The notes: generated by a model not told the origin, from the letters alone. DNA of 17,263 nucleotides from JBBRLA01 sp038231615 (GCA_038231615.1 JBBRLA010000102.1:1-17263); one strand, 5' to 3'. Positions 1 through 9,692 are shown, counted from the first letter of the stretch. A program made the numbers and translations.

Positions 1-149
1 CATAGCTGGATGGAGGATAAAAGCGCGGCTGCGCCTTGGATTCGGCAGAGAGCAAGAGCAAGGCCACCCAAGCCAATGTAGGCGCAAGAAAAACCTTGGG
101 CATCATTATATAGAATTCGCACGCGAGCCGAGAAATGTCAAGGCGATTT

Positions 150-184
150 GTCTGCTTTGCCTGCAGACATTGGACCAAAGGTCC
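150..184. repeat. Two small adjacent inverted repeats upstream of the first gene
   Basis: GTCTGC (150-155) pairs with GCAGAC (163-168). GGACC (172-176) pairs with GGTCC (180-184) around AAA. They lie about 70-100 bp upstream of a possible promoter for the first gene and could be operator half-sites or chance. I see no gene in 1-292; apart from these repeats and the possible promoter it shows nothing recognisable. Confidence 0.25.
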
Positions 185-253
185 GAACGCAGAGAGGTGG
201 TAGTAGGTGGGCATCTGCATCTGGTCGGCAGCTTGCTCTCTTTGCTCTTTCTC

Positions 254-282
254 TTGGTTCGTCGGCAAAAAAAGATTATGAT
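254..282 (+). promoter_or_regulatory. Possible sigma70-type promoter for the FG-GAP/ASPIC gene
   Basis: TTGGTT (254-259) and TATGAT (277-282) are separated by 17 bp. The -10 box is good and the -35 box is partial. Transcription would start near 289, only a few bases before the ATG at 293. That would mean either a nearly leaderless message or use of the in-frame GTG at 350, which follows GGAGGG. The call rests on sequence match only. Confidence 0.3.
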
Positions 283-292
283 TCCATGAGAA

Positions 293-2062
293 ATGGCCTG
301 TACAAAAGTTTTGGACCGTCACCGGCCCCTTGCTCCTTCTGGAGGGCTGGTGCTCAATTCCATCTTTGTGCTGAGTAGCTTTTTGCCGGCCTGCCAACCT
401 ACCGGACGGGCCGAGCGCGTCGAGCAGGGGCCCGTGCCCGAGCAGATCATCCTCGCCGAGGCCACCCGAGTCGCGCCGACCATGACACCGGAACTTTCGC
501 GAGTCTCGCTCAAGTTGGTGGATGTGGCGGAGACAGCCGGGATCAACTACCGCTGGGCCTTGCAGGAATCGCCGCCTTATTCCGTCAGGACTGCCATGGG
601 CAACGGCGCCGCCTTCCTCGATTTCGACGGAGACGGCTGGGTCGATGTGCTGCTGGTCGGCCCACAGCCCCAGCTCTATCGCAACCTGCGCAATGGCCGC
701 TTCGCCAGGGTTGCCGCCGGGCTGGAGAACCTTCCCAAACTCCAGTACATGGGCGTCGGCGTTGGGGACTACGACCGCGACGGCTTCCCGGATGTGTTTT
801 TGAGCGCCTACCACGGCGGCGTCCTTTTGCACAACGAACACGGCCAGCACCTGCGCGACGTGACCCACAATGTGGGCATTGACGTACACAACGGATGGAC
901 CAGCGCGGTGGCCTTCGCCGACCTTGACCGCGATGGCTGGCCGGATCTGATCGTGGGTCATTTCCTGGTCTACGAGCGCAGCAAAATGCGTATGTGCCAA
1001 CGGAACGGCATCAGCTTCGATTGCGGCCCTCCGGCCTATGCCGGCGAGCGACCGCAGGTATTCAGGAACCTTGGAGGACGTTTTCAAGACATGACTCACG
1101 CCTGGGGCTTCGACGCCTCCTCGGGGAAGAACCTGGCGGTCAGCGCCGTCGATCTGGACGGGGACGGACAGGTCGAGGTGATCATGGCCAACGATTCAGC
1201 GCCTGGCGACCTCTTCCGACGCAAGGGGGATCGCTTCGAGGATCAGGGGATCGCCTCGGGCACGGCGTTCAGCCCGGTGGGCGCGATTCGTGCGGGGATG
1301 GGCGTCACCGTGGCGGACTTCGATCATGACGGCAAGCTGGACCTGGCCATGAGCGACCGCGAATACACCGGGGCCAGCCTCTTTCATAACATCGGCAAGT
1401 TGCTGTACAAGGACGTGGCCGGCGAAAGCGGAGTGAAGGCCGCCACCTTCCCCCTGGTCGGATGGGGCATCCTCTTCGCTGACCTGGAGAACAATGGCTG
1501 GCCCGACCTGCTGGTCGCCAACGGCAACATCAACCCGGATTCGCAGCAGGCCCTCAACCAGCCGTTCAAGCAGCCCCTCGTGCTCCTGTACAATCGGGAG
1601 GGAAAATTCTTCAACCTGACCGGCAAGCTGGAAGGCCGCGCCGCGCGCCCGATCATGGGGCGCGGGATGTGCTTGGCAGACTACGATCATGACGGTAAAC
1701 TCGACGTCCTGGTGGTCGACAATGTCGGGACGGTAATGCTTCTGCACAATGAGTCTCCCAAGACGGGGCACTACCTGTCGGTGCGCCTGCGCGACCAGGA
1801 GGGCGAGTCCTTCGGCGAGGGCACCGGGGCGACGGTCTTCGCCGAGGTCGGCGGCCAGGAGCGCGTGTTCCCCGTAGCGGCCGGCGACAGCTACATTTCG
1901 GCCAGCGAATCGCGCGTCCACATAGGACTCGGGACCGCGACCTTGGTGCCATTGCTGACGGTGCAGTGGCCGTCCGGACGGCGCGAGCGTTTCGGTCCTT
2001 TTCCCGCGGATCAGCGGATCGAGATCCGCGAGGGGACGGGGAAGGAGAGCAAAAAGCCATGA
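293..2062 (+). CDS. FG-GAP/VCBS repeat protein with C-terminal ASPIC/UnbV domain (CRTAC1-like), probable lipoprotein
   Basis: This is an exported beta-propeller-type protein of 589 aa. At least seven calcium-binding-style D-x-D-x-D-G/N-G repeats are visible, starting near residues 110 and 159 (for example DFDGDGWVD, DYDRDGFPD, DLDRDGWPD, DYDHDGKLD). They are followed by an ASPIC/UnbV module at about 495-580 with the typical SVRLRD, GEGTGATV and VQWPSGRRE blocks. The N-terminus has basic residues, a hydrophobic stretch and a lipobox-like LPAC with Cys34, which suggests outer-envelope anchoring. The ATG at 293 was chosen because it keeps a charged n-region. The GTG at 350 (residue 20) has GGAGGG just before it but would leave only 14 residues before the Cys. 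The stop overlaps the next start (ATGA), so the two genes are probably translationally coupled. The family is linked to cell-surface or polysaccharide interactions; no specific ligand can be read here. Confidence 0.85.
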   Translation: MACTKVLDRHRPLAPSGGLVLNSIFVLSSFLPACQPTGRAERVEQGPVPEQIILAEATRVAPTMTPELSRVSLKLVDVAETAGINYRWALQESPPYSVRTAMGNGAAFLDFDGDGWVDVLLVGPQPQLYRNLRNGRFARVAAGLENLPKLQYMGVGVGDYDRDGFPDVFLSAYHGGVLLHNEHGQHLRDVTHNVGIDVHNGWTSAVAFADLDRDGWPDLIVGHFLVYERSKMRMCQRNGISFDCGPPAYAGERPQVFRNLGGRFQDMTHAWGFDASSGKNLAVSAVDLDGDGQVEVIMANDSAPGDLFRRKGDRFEDQGIASGTAFSPVGAIRAGMGVTVADFDHDGKLDLAMSDREYTGASLFHNIGKLLYKDVAGESGVKAATFPLVGWGILFADLENNGWPDLLVANGNINPDSQQALNQPFKQPLVLLYNREGKFFNLTGKLEGRAARPIMGRGMCLADYDHDGKLDVLVVDNVGTVMLLHNESPKTGHYLSVRLRDQEGESFGEGTGATVFAEVGGQERVFPVAAGDSYISASESRVHIGLGTATLVPLLTVQWPSGRRERFGPFPADQRIEIREGTGKESKKP

Positions 2063-2787
2063 GCCGCCACGGCAAAAAGACCGCGTTCTTCCTGGCGACG
2101 GCGCTGCTGGGGACCGTGGCGCTGATCGGTCCCTCCGCCTGTCGCAAGGTGACGCCTCCACCCCAGGAGAATACCAATCTGGACCCACTCATCCATGGGG
2201 AGGGCCTTGGCGCCAGGGAACTTGCCGACCGCTTCGGATGGATGGAGTTTCACCCGCTCGGCGACACCAGGCTCTTCTTCCGCATGCGCGTCCCCCGCGG
2301 CTGGCAGGCCCGTCCTCACGAGATCTCGTCGCTGGAACTACAGGCGGATTGGCCCATGAACGTAGTGCTGGCCCAGGTGGAAGCGCCCGATCAAAAAGAT
2401 GTCTTGCTCCGGGTAGGCTACTGGCGGATCCGCCGGGGCACAGGCGTGGTGAAGCTGAACGAGTTCCTCGAATCCAGCTTGATGGAGCTGGTCCTGGGTG
2501 GGAACGAGCCGCCGGACATGGTGAAGGCCAGGTCGAAGTGGGTCGTGCTGGCGCGCAAGTCTGGGAAGATCAAAGGGCACGATTTTCTGGAAGAATTGAT
2601 CGAACTCAAAAACGCCTGGGGCCTGTCGATGGTGCGCGCACGGCTGGTCCAGCAAGGGCCGCTGGTCTTCTTGGTGATGGGCCTGGCCCCCAGTGCGCGG
2701 TACGAGCGTTTCCGGCAGGCGTTCGGCGTGGCCACAGAGAGCTTTGGGTTGCTCACTCCCGACAGACTTTCGAACCAGCCAGAGTAA
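2059..2787 (+). CDS. Small exported protein of unknown function, possible lipoprotein
   Basis: The protein has 242 aa. The ATG at 2059 overlaps the preceding stop as ATGA and has a ribosome site (AAGGAGAG, 2042-2049) at suitable spacing, so this start is well supported over in-frame starts inside the upstream gene. The N-terminus is MSRHGKK, then a hydrophobic helix ending GPSAC with Cys28. This is a signal peptide with an imperfect lipobox (Pro at -3). The remainder (about 30-242) is mixed alpha/beta with no motif I recognise. A segment reading LFFRMRVPRGWQARP near residue 70 resembles the opening of PsbP/MOG1-like or DUF1795-type lipoproteins, but that is only an impression. Coupling to the FG-GAP/ASPIC gene suggests a shared envelope role. 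Confidence 0.75.
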   Translation: MSRHGKKTAFFLATALLGTVALIGPSACRKVTPPPQENTNLDPLIHGEGLGARELADRFGWMEFHPLGDTRLFFRMRVPRGWQARPHEISSLELQADWPMNVVLAQVEAPDQKDVLLRVGYWRIRRGTGVVKLNEFLESSLMELVLGGNEPPDMVKARSKWVVLARKSGKIKGHDFLEELIELKNAWGLSMVRARLVQQGPLVFLVMGLAPSARYERFRQAFGVATESFGLLTPDRLSNQPE

Positions 2788-2832
2788 TGCCTCAGAAGGA
2801 AAACATCGGAACCCGGGTACGGTCCACGGTCC

Positions 2833-4452
2833 ATGCGTCGAGTTAAAAAACTCCCACTATTTCCTCGCTTGGCCGTGCTGCTCCTTGCACCGTTGACAAT
2901 CGCCGCTTGCCATCGGACTGATGACAAGCTGGCTGCCGTGGTCCGGCCGACACCACCGCTGTCCCCCATCGCCATCACCATTGCCCCCGGCATTCACCTT
3001 TTGGGCGAATTGTCGCCCGGCGCGGCCTATGCGGTAGAGACTTCGGACGGGCTGGTCCTGATCGACACGGGCATGGACAGAAGCGCGGGCGCGGTGAAGC
3101 ATCAACTCGAATGGCTGGGGCTGGACTGGCGGCGCGTACGTGCCATCCTGCTAACGCATGGTCACGGCGATCATGTCGGCGGAGCAAAGAACTTGAGGGC
3201 AGCCACGGGGGCAAAAGTGTATATTGGCAGCGGAGATGCCGCGATCGTGCGGGCTGGCGGGCCGCGCGAAGCGTTCTTCAGCGCGGTCCCCATGCTCGGT
3301 ACGGACTCGCCCGACCCCACAACGGTGGATGTGGAAATAGGCAGCGATCAGATCATCACCGTGGGCGATGTCCGTTTTCAGGCACTCACCACGCCCGGCC
3401 ACACGCCGGGGAGCATCGTTTACCTGATGGAGCGCGGCGGCAAGCAAGTGCTTTTCTCGGGAGACGTCATCTGGTCACTGACGGCGAATACCGATGCCGG
3501 CTCGCCCATGTCCCGGCCCCTGGGCACCTATGCGACCTACCTATCACCCCGTTATCGCGGAGACGCGGCGTCCTATCTGACCACCCTCAAGAGGCTGCGG
3601 GCGCTGCCTGCTCCACAGATGGTGCTGCCGGGCCATCCACGCAACGACACGCCTCCCCCAAGTCCTCTGATGACACAAGAGCACTGGGAAGCGCTGCTCG
3701 ATCCAGGAATCCGGGAGATGGAGCAGCTGGTTGCACGGTACAGGAAGGACGGCGCCAATTTCCTGGATGGCGTTCCTCGGAAGCTCTTGCCAGACATGTA
3801 CTATCTGGGTGATTTCAAAGGTGTCGCGGTGTACGGCTTTTTTTCCTCGGCGAAATTCTTCGTCGTGAACGCGCCCGGGGAACAAGGCATCAGCGCCTTC
3901 CTGCGCGAACAATTAGGCAAGCTCGGCGTAGCACCGGTGGCACCGACCGCGGTCCTTCTGACATCCGGCGAACCGGACGAGGCTGCCGGTATGGCCGAGC
4001 TGTGCCGCAAGGGCCTGCCACAGCTCGTCGCACCCAAGGACGCCTGGGAGCAGCTCAGGCACGCCTGCCCTGTAGGGACTCGATTCTTGTCGGCGGAAGA
4101 CCTTCCCAGACAGGGATGGTTCGTCGCCTCGACGATCCCTTTGAGCGAGCATGGCGGTGGACCCGTGGCCTACCTGCTTGCATGGGGCGAAAAGACGGTC
4201 CTGGTGTCCGGACGGACACCGCTCAAACCCACCGAGAGCAACATGAAAACGGTGGTCGAGGACTTCAAGCACAGACGCAGGAACACAGAGGATCACTTCG
4301 CCGCCTCGAAGCGGCTGGCCAAGGTGAAGCCCGATCTCTGGCTGCCGGCGTTCCCTTCCGACGGCCAGAACGCCTTCCTGTATGGCAACGACTGGCGGGA
4401 CGTCGTTCAATCGTTCGAACTTGCCGCCAGAATGTCCGGTAAATCACAATAA
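2833..4452 (+). CDS. Exported MBL-fold metallohydrolase with a second, degenerate MBL-like domain
   Basis: The protein has 539 aa. Its N-terminus is MRRVKKLPLF plus a hydrophobic segment ending in the lipobox IAAC (Cys26), so it is a probable lipoprotein. Residues about 45-275 form a complete metallo-beta-lactamase fold: the dinuclear metal motif THGHGDH (H109, H111, D113, H114), TPGH (H190), SGD (D211) and LPGH (H268). This points to an active Zn- or Fe-dependent hydrolase in the periplasm or on the outer membrane; the substrate cannot be told. Residues about 328-530 repeat the block order of the first half but with most ligands replaced (TSGEPDE for THGHGDH, SGR for SGD, LPAF for LPGH). Most single-domain family members are 200-320 aa, consistent with an internal duplication. 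The gene starts 45 bp after the preceding stop and probably shares its operon. Confidence 0.85.
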   Translation: MRRVKKLPLFPRLAVLLLAPLTIAACHRTDDKLAAVVRPTPPLSPIAITIAPGIHLLGELSPGAAYAVETSDGLVLIDTGMDRSAGAVKHQLEWLGLDWRRVRAILLTHGHGDHVGGAKNLRAATGAKVYIGSGDAAIVRAGGPREAFFSAVPMLGTDSPDPTTVDVEIGSDQIITVGDVRFQALTTPGHTPGSIVYLMERGGKQVLFSGDVIWSLTANTDAGSPMSRPLGTYATYLSPRYRGDAASYLTTLKRLRALPAPQMVLPGHPRNDTPPPSPLMTQEHWEALLDPGIREMEQLVARYRKDGANFLDGVPRKLLPDMYYLGDFKGVAVYGFFSSAKFFVVNAPGEQGISAFLREQLGKLGVAPVAPTAVLLTSGEPDEAAGMAELCRKGLPQLVAPKDAWEQLRHACPVGTRFLSAEDLPRQGWFVASTIPLSEHGGGPVAYLLAWGEKTVLVSGRTPLKPTESNMKTVVEDFKHRRRNTEDHFAASKRLAKVKPDLWLPAFPSDGQNAFLYGNDWRDVVQSFELAARMSGKSQ

Positions 4453-4706
4453 AAGAGGCCCTTCGCGAAAAAACGAATTTTCCGCTCCGCGTTGCGCCAA
4501 ACGTAGAGCGCTCAAGCTTGCGCTTGCCTGTAAGCGAAGAGCCAAATGCCCACCGGTGAACTTTCCGCTCTGCGGGCAAGATACCCCACTCGGGGGTTAC
4601 AAGCCTCAGAATCCTTCAGAAACCAGACGTCCGCCGGCCTGACGCGAGCGCCATCTGCGCGAAAAAGAACGTAAATGACGAACTAGGCAAAATTGCGGCA
4701 TGCCCT

Positions 4707-5927
4707 ATGCTAAATATCAAAAGCATGATCCAGAGGACCCGGTGCGCTCTCCTGATTGTGTCGCTCGCGCTGGCTTCGGGAGGCGTAGGCGCGTCCCCGA
4801 TTCATGGCATTTCACAGAAGCCCTCGCTTCTCTCCTTGAAAAACATCTCGTTCGAGCCCAAGGTCGGCCTTCCTGCGCCCGACTTCTCGCTGCGGAGCCT
4901 GAACGGCGTGGTGGTCCACCTGTCCGAGGCGACGGCGCTAAGGCCGGTGGTCCTTATCACCGGCTCCTACTCCTGCCCGTCCTTCCGCATGGGGTCCAGG
5001 CGGTTCGATGAGCTGGCTGAGCGTTGGCGCGGTCGCGCGGACTTCTACGTCCTCTATTTGAGGGAAGCCCATCCGCGGAGTGAAGGCAAAATGGAGATTC
5101 AACGCAGCATTGAGTTTATGCAAGGTCAGGACCGCAATCGAGACGGGATGGTGACCCGGGACGAGTACCGCGGCTCTGACGAGCTGTTCAATTCCTTCGA
5201 CATCGATCATGACGGCACGGTGCGCTCGCACGAGCTTGCCCTAGCCTGCCGGCTCGACGATTTCAAGGACTTCGAAGCACCCGTAAATTATGCCGAGCGG
5301 ATCCAGGCGGCCAAGCAGCTCCGCCGCGAGGTGCCGGGCGTGATCCCGCTCCTCGTGGACGAGTTGGACGGACGCACTACCTGGACCTACGGCCGCTGGG
5401 ACAACAGCGCTTTCGTGATCGCGCGCGGCGGCGTGCTGCGCGCCAAGCTCAATTGGGCGGCACCGTACCAGATCGAGGAAACCCTGATCGCGATGGTGGG
5501 CCGCGCAGCCGCCCCACCCCCGGCGACCGCGCCGGCCGGTCCACCGGACTTCTCACCCATCGCGGCCGTCCGGAAAGCCGCTCGTCACACTGGCTGGCCC
5601 GTGCTGGTCGAGTTCACTGCGCCGGGCTGCTCCGCCTGCCTGCGGATGGAGAGCACGATGAGCGATCCGCGGGTGCGGCGGGCCCTGGGCGGCTACGCCT
5701 TTGCCCGGGTGGGCATCGAACACGACGACGGATGGGGACTCTTCGACGCCCTCGACCTGTGGCAGACGCCAGCCTTTGTGCTGCTGGGGCCGAAGAATGA
5801 AGTGCTCGGGCGCTTGCAAGGGTTGCAGGCACCCGGGGCGTTCCTGTCATTTCTGGGACAGAAGGCGAAAGCGCCCGTAGAAGGACACCGTCTCACTTCG
5901 CCAGGATACGATCGACCTCGGCTTTGA
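4707..5927 (+). CDS. Deiodinase-like thioredoxin-fold protein with EF-hand insert and C-terminal thioredoxin domain
   Basis: The protein has 406 aa with a signal peptide (basic start, hydrophobic core at 13-24, then GVGAS). Residues about 52-125 resemble iodothyronine deiodinases: APDFSLRSL, then VVLITGSYSCPSF, where deiodinases have G-S-x-T-Sec-P-x-F, then ADFYVLYLREAHP, matching the deiodinase Y-x-x-EAH block. Cys90 sits at the selenocysteine position. Two canonical EF-hand loops follow, at 142-153 (D, N, D, G, V, E) and 165-176 (D, D, D, G, V, E). The deiodinase-like tail then resumes at 190-262 (DELDGRTTWTYGRWDNSAFVI). After a Pro/Ala linker, residues 283-385 form a second thioredoxin-like domain with CSAC (C308, C311) and the cis-Pro motif QTPAF. 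The role is inferred to be an exported, calcium-binding thiol reductase or peroxidase-like enzyme; deiodination itself is unproven. The ATG at 4725 is an alternative start; neither has a clear ribosome site. Confidence 0.8.
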   Translation: MLNIKSMIQRTRCALLIVSLALASGGVGASPIHGISQKPSLLSLKNISFEPKVGLPAPDFSLRSLNGVVVHLSEATALRPVVLITGSYSCPSFRMGSRRFDELAERWRGRADFYVLYLREAHPRSEGKMEIQRSIEFMQGQDRNRDGMVTRDEYRGSDELFNSFDIDHDGTVRSHELALACRLDDFKDFEAPVNYAERIQAAKQLRREVPGVIPLLVDELDGRTTWTYGRWDNSAFVIARGGVLRAKLNWAAPYQIEETLIAMVGRAAAPPPATAPAGPPDFSPIAAVRKAARHTGWPVLVEFTAPGCSACLRMESTMSDPRVRRALGGYAFARVGIEHDDGWGLFDALDLWQTPAFVLLGPKNEVLGRLQGLQAPGAFLSFLGQKAKAPVEGHRLTSPGYDRPRL

Positions 5928-6882
5928 ACCCCTCATACGTGGTCACCCCCTCCATCTGAGTGCCGTTGATAAAGAAGGTCGGTGCGGCGGTAATTCCATA
6001 GGACTCCCCGGCGCGAATGCTGTCGTCGATCAGCTGTCCGTACTTCCCGCTGCTTACGCAGGCATCGAACTTCGCGCCATCCAAGCCCAGCTTCCGCGCC
6101 TGGGCCTGCAGGTCCTCCAGCGTCAGTGTTTCTGGGTGGTCGAAGAGGCTGTCGTGTAGGGCCCAGAACTTGCCCTGCTCCTCGGCGCAGTGGGCCGCCT
6201 CGGCGGCCTTGCGGGCCTCGGGGTGCAAGGGCAAGGGGAAGTCGCGGAACACCACCTTGAGCTTGCCGTCGTACTCCTTCAACAGGCGATCCATCAGGTG
6301 CCGCCCCTGGTTGCACACCGGGCACTGGAAATCGGTGAACTCGACGATCGTCACCTTGGCGTTTGCCACTCCCTTGGATGGGCCCGTGGCATCGACCTGG
6401 ACCACGGCGTGAAGGTTCATCCTAATGTCGGCCTTGCCGCGCAGTTCCTCGGAAAGGATGCCGGCGGCCCGGTGGCGCCGCTCCTCCCCCATGCGCTGGA
6501 AGATCTTCGCTTTGACCTCCTCGAAGGCCTTGCCGGCAAAGGCCGGCATGCGTTCCTTGTTTCGCTCGAAAAAACCCTCGGCTTCGGTGGGAGTGACCGG
6601 CTCGGAACGTTGCTCCAACTGCTGCCGCAGGTAGTCGTTGCGGGCCAGCCCGGCCCTCTTCGCCGCATTCTCGAGCAGGCGATCGTTGATCATCCGCTGC
6701 AGGACCCCCTCGCGGACCTTGTATAGATCGCGACCGGCAACCCGGTCCAGTTCGTTCATTGTGATGGGCTGGCCGTCGATCTGGGCCACCGGAACGTCAC
6801 CGTCAGAAGGAGGACGCGGACAGGCCGCAGAGAAGACGAGGAGGACCGCCAGGCCCATGGGCTGGAGCAGAGTGAGTTTCAT
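5893..6882 (-). CDS. DsbA-family thiol oxidoreductase with SurA-like N-terminal domain, probable lipoprotein
   Basis: The protein has 329 aa. The ATG at 6882 was chosen because it starts a signal peptide directly (MKLTLLQPMGLAVLLVFSAAC, Cys21) with AGGGG about 10 bp upstream; an in-frame ATG lies 63 bp further out. Residues about 30-155 look like the helical chaperone part of SurA/PrsA-type foldases (VAQIDGQPITMNELD, RMINDRLLENAAKRAG). Residues 172-328 are a DsbA/thioredoxin_4 domain with the active site FTDFQCPVC (C187, C190), the helical insertion, and the cis-Pro motif AAPTFFING (P301). The active site is CPVC, against CPYC or CPHC in many relatives. The protein likely forms or isomerises disulfides in exported proteins. 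The 3' end overlaps the convergent deiodinase-like gene by 35 bp. Confidence 0.85.
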   Translation of the reverse strand: MKLTLLQPMGLAVLLVFSAACPRPPSDGDVPVAQIDGQPITMNELDRVAGRDLYKVREGVLQRMINDRLLENAAKRAGLARNDYLRQQLEQRSEPVTPTEAEGFFERNKERMPAFAGKAFEEVKAKIFQRMGEERRHRAAGILSEELRGKADIRMNLHAVVQVDATGPSKGVANAKVTIVEFTDFQCPVCNQGRHLMDRLLKEYDGKLKVVFRDFPLPLHPEARKAAEAAHCAEEQGKFWALHDSLFDHPETLTLEDLQAQARKLGLDGAKFDACVSSGKYGQLIDDSIRAGESYGITAAPTFFINGTQMEGVTTYEGFKAEVDRILAK

Positions 6883-7008
6883 CTTTGTCGACCCCTGTGT
6901 GTCTACAATGGTAGGTATGCACATGCGGATGCCTATCATCAGCATCGCATATTTTCAATTGTTTGGGGAAGCCTTGCTGGGGGGGCGAAGGAAAGAGGGG
7001 GGCCAGAA

Positions 7009-8433
<1,425 letters not shown>

Positions 8434-8450
8434 ATGTAACTTCCTGTTCA

Positions 8451-8468
8451 GTGTCCCCACGGGGACAC
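8451..8468 (-). promoter_or_regulatory. Perfect palindromic hairpin in the pilin 5' leader
   Basis: GTGTCCCC and GGGGACAC flank AC, an exact 8-bp inverted repeat. It lies between the predicted transcript start (near 8491) and the ribosome site of the pilin gene, 18 bp before the start codon. It could stabilise the mRNA, gate translation or be an operator. Confidence 0.5.
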
Positions 8469-8501
8469 GACACAACACAACACTTCCTGGCAGGATGAGC
8501 A

Positions 8502-8517
8502 TGCAGGGATAATGCCA
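8502..8517 (-). promoter_or_regulatory. Sigma54 (-24/-12) promoter of the pilin gene
   Basis: Read on the minus strand the element is TGGCATTATCCCTGCA. It has the invariant GG (8516-8515) and GC (8504-8503) at the exact spacing of the TGGCAC-N5-TTGCA consensus. Transcription would start near 8491, giving a leader of about 58 nt. Sigma54 plus a PilR-type activator is the known control of pilA in Pseudomonas, Geobacter and Myxococcus. Confidence 0.7.
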
Positions 8518-8660
8518 AGAGCCGGGCTCGGACGCGTTCACGCAGTATCGAAGAGTTAGCGACGGTACGATCGGCCCGGTGGGGACAACCGACCCCGCCG
8601 CGCTGGTCGCGGCAGTCCCAGCTTGCCGAGGGTCCCGGCAATCTCCACGAGTTTGCTGGT

Positions 8661-8684
8661 CTTTTGCGGGAGACAAATTTTGGC
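8661..8684 (-). promoter_or_regulatory. Candidate upstream activator site of the pilin promoter
   Basis: On the minus strand this reads CAAAATTTGTC (8682-8672), T, CCC, GC, AAAAG (8665-8661). The same arrangement lies upstream of the other sigma54 promoter in this window, in the same orientation. Its TGTC is about 156 bp before the -24 GG. A second TTTTTGTCC box lies 21 bp further upstream (about 8692-8700). TGTC-containing boxes are reported for PilR in Pseudomonas; the identification here is inference. Confidence 0.5.
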
Positions 8685-8726
8685 AGGGGTGAGGACAAAA
8701 ATGGGCCACTTGACCGAGGTCGATCT

Positions 8727-9692
8727 TCACCTGGCAAAGGAAGAGATGCGGTCCAGGCCGCCAGCGCTCACCTGGAAGAAAATGGTGGTGTGGCCGCTGA
8801 AGATCTGAACCACGCGCATGTCCGGCAGGTTCACTACTCGCAAGAGCCGCGAGGCGATTCGGGTCTGCTGCTCCGGCCCTTGCTGAGCGAAGCGATCGTC
8901 CTGGGTGGTCAACATCAAGGTGCCCCTGACCTCCGTGGCCTTGGAGAGGGGCAGAACCTCCGACAGAGCGTTGAGGTCCAGCGCGGCCGCCCGGGCGCGG
9001 TAGGCTTCTTCGGCACGCGAAATCTGCAGGTACACACGTCCCCAGTAGGCGCCGATCCCCACTACGATCAAAAGCGAGAGCAGGCCCAGGATCCACCCCT
9101 GTCCGCTGTGCTTTTCCCGCGTCGCCTTCTTCCCTGGCGTCCTGACGGCGGGGGCCGATTCGCTCGGGTTTTGCGGCTTCTTCTTCTCGACCAGACGCGG
9201 GAGCGGCGCGGTCTCGGAAGGGGGCGCGGCGGCCGTCGCCTTGGTGCGCCGTTCGACCCCCTGCACCAGGCTGGGAAGCAGGCGCGGGAGGTCCTCCACC
9301 GATTGCAGCGCCGTGTCCATCTCGGCGCGTGCCTTTTCGGGGATGGCCAGAGGCAGCTTCAGCACGCTATCTACATAAAGGCTCACCAAGAGCAGTACCT
9401 TCGCCGCCTGCTCTCGCGTGATCGAGGCATCTTCCGACAGGGGCTGATACACCACCGTCAGATCGATCACGCCCTGCTTGACCAGCCTGCCGCGCACTCC
9501 CTTGAGATACATGGCAAATGCCTCTTGCAGATGCACCAAGCCGCTCAATGTCAACGACTCCAGAATCGCCGCCTGCAGATGCAAGATCTCCGCGGCCCCG
9601 CCGTGCGCTTCATCCGGACCGCCCTGGCCCGCCGGCCCCGAAGCGCCGCCGACGCCCGGCAAGGCCCCGGCTCCAGGAATAACAGATGACAT
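8727..9692 (-). CDS. Single-pass membrane protein of unknown function
   Basis: The protein has 321 aa. The ATG at 9692 has a strong ribosome site (GAGGAGG, 8 bp upstream). The N-terminus (1-35) is Gly/Ala/Pro-rich. Residues about 35-148 are helical (ILHLQAAILESLTLSGLVHLQEAF and later segments). Residues 150-197 form a basic, Pro/Lys-rich linker. Residues 199-218 (WILGLLSLLIVVGIGAYWG) form one membrane helix, after which about 100 residues would lie in the periplasm. There is no cleavable signal, so the likely topology is N-in, C-out. I do not recognise a family. It sits between the prepilin gene and the divergent secreted-protein operon, which suggests a structural or regulatory link to them. 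No convincing promoter was found: the nearest -24/-12-like match has a spacer one base too long. Confidence 0.75.
   Translation of the reverse strand: MSSVIPGAGALPGVGGASGPAGQGGPDEAHGGAAEILHLQAAILESLTLSGLVHLQEAFAMYLKGVRGRLVKQGVIDLTVVYQPLSEDASITREQAAKVLLLVSLYVDSVLKLPLAIPEKARAEMDTALQSVEDLPRLLPSLVQGVERRTKATAAAPPSETAPLPRLVEKKKPQNPSESAPAVRTPGKKATREKHSGQGWILGLLSLLIVVGIGAYWGRVYLQISRAEEAYRARAAALDLNALSEVLPLSKATEVRGTLMLTTQDDRFAQQGPEQQTRIASRLLRVVNLPDMRVVQIFSGHTTIFFQVSAGGLDRISSFAR

Noticed and set aside
4453..4706. A terminator or riboswitch between the MBL and deiodinase-like genes
   Set aside because: Only short GC pairings (CCCC-ACTC-GGGG) and no T-run or conserved riboswitch pattern could be seen.
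4974..4979. Selenocysteine codon in the deiodinase-like gene
   Set aside because: The position reads as an ordinary Cys codon (TGC). No in-frame TGA or SECIS-like hairpin is needed.
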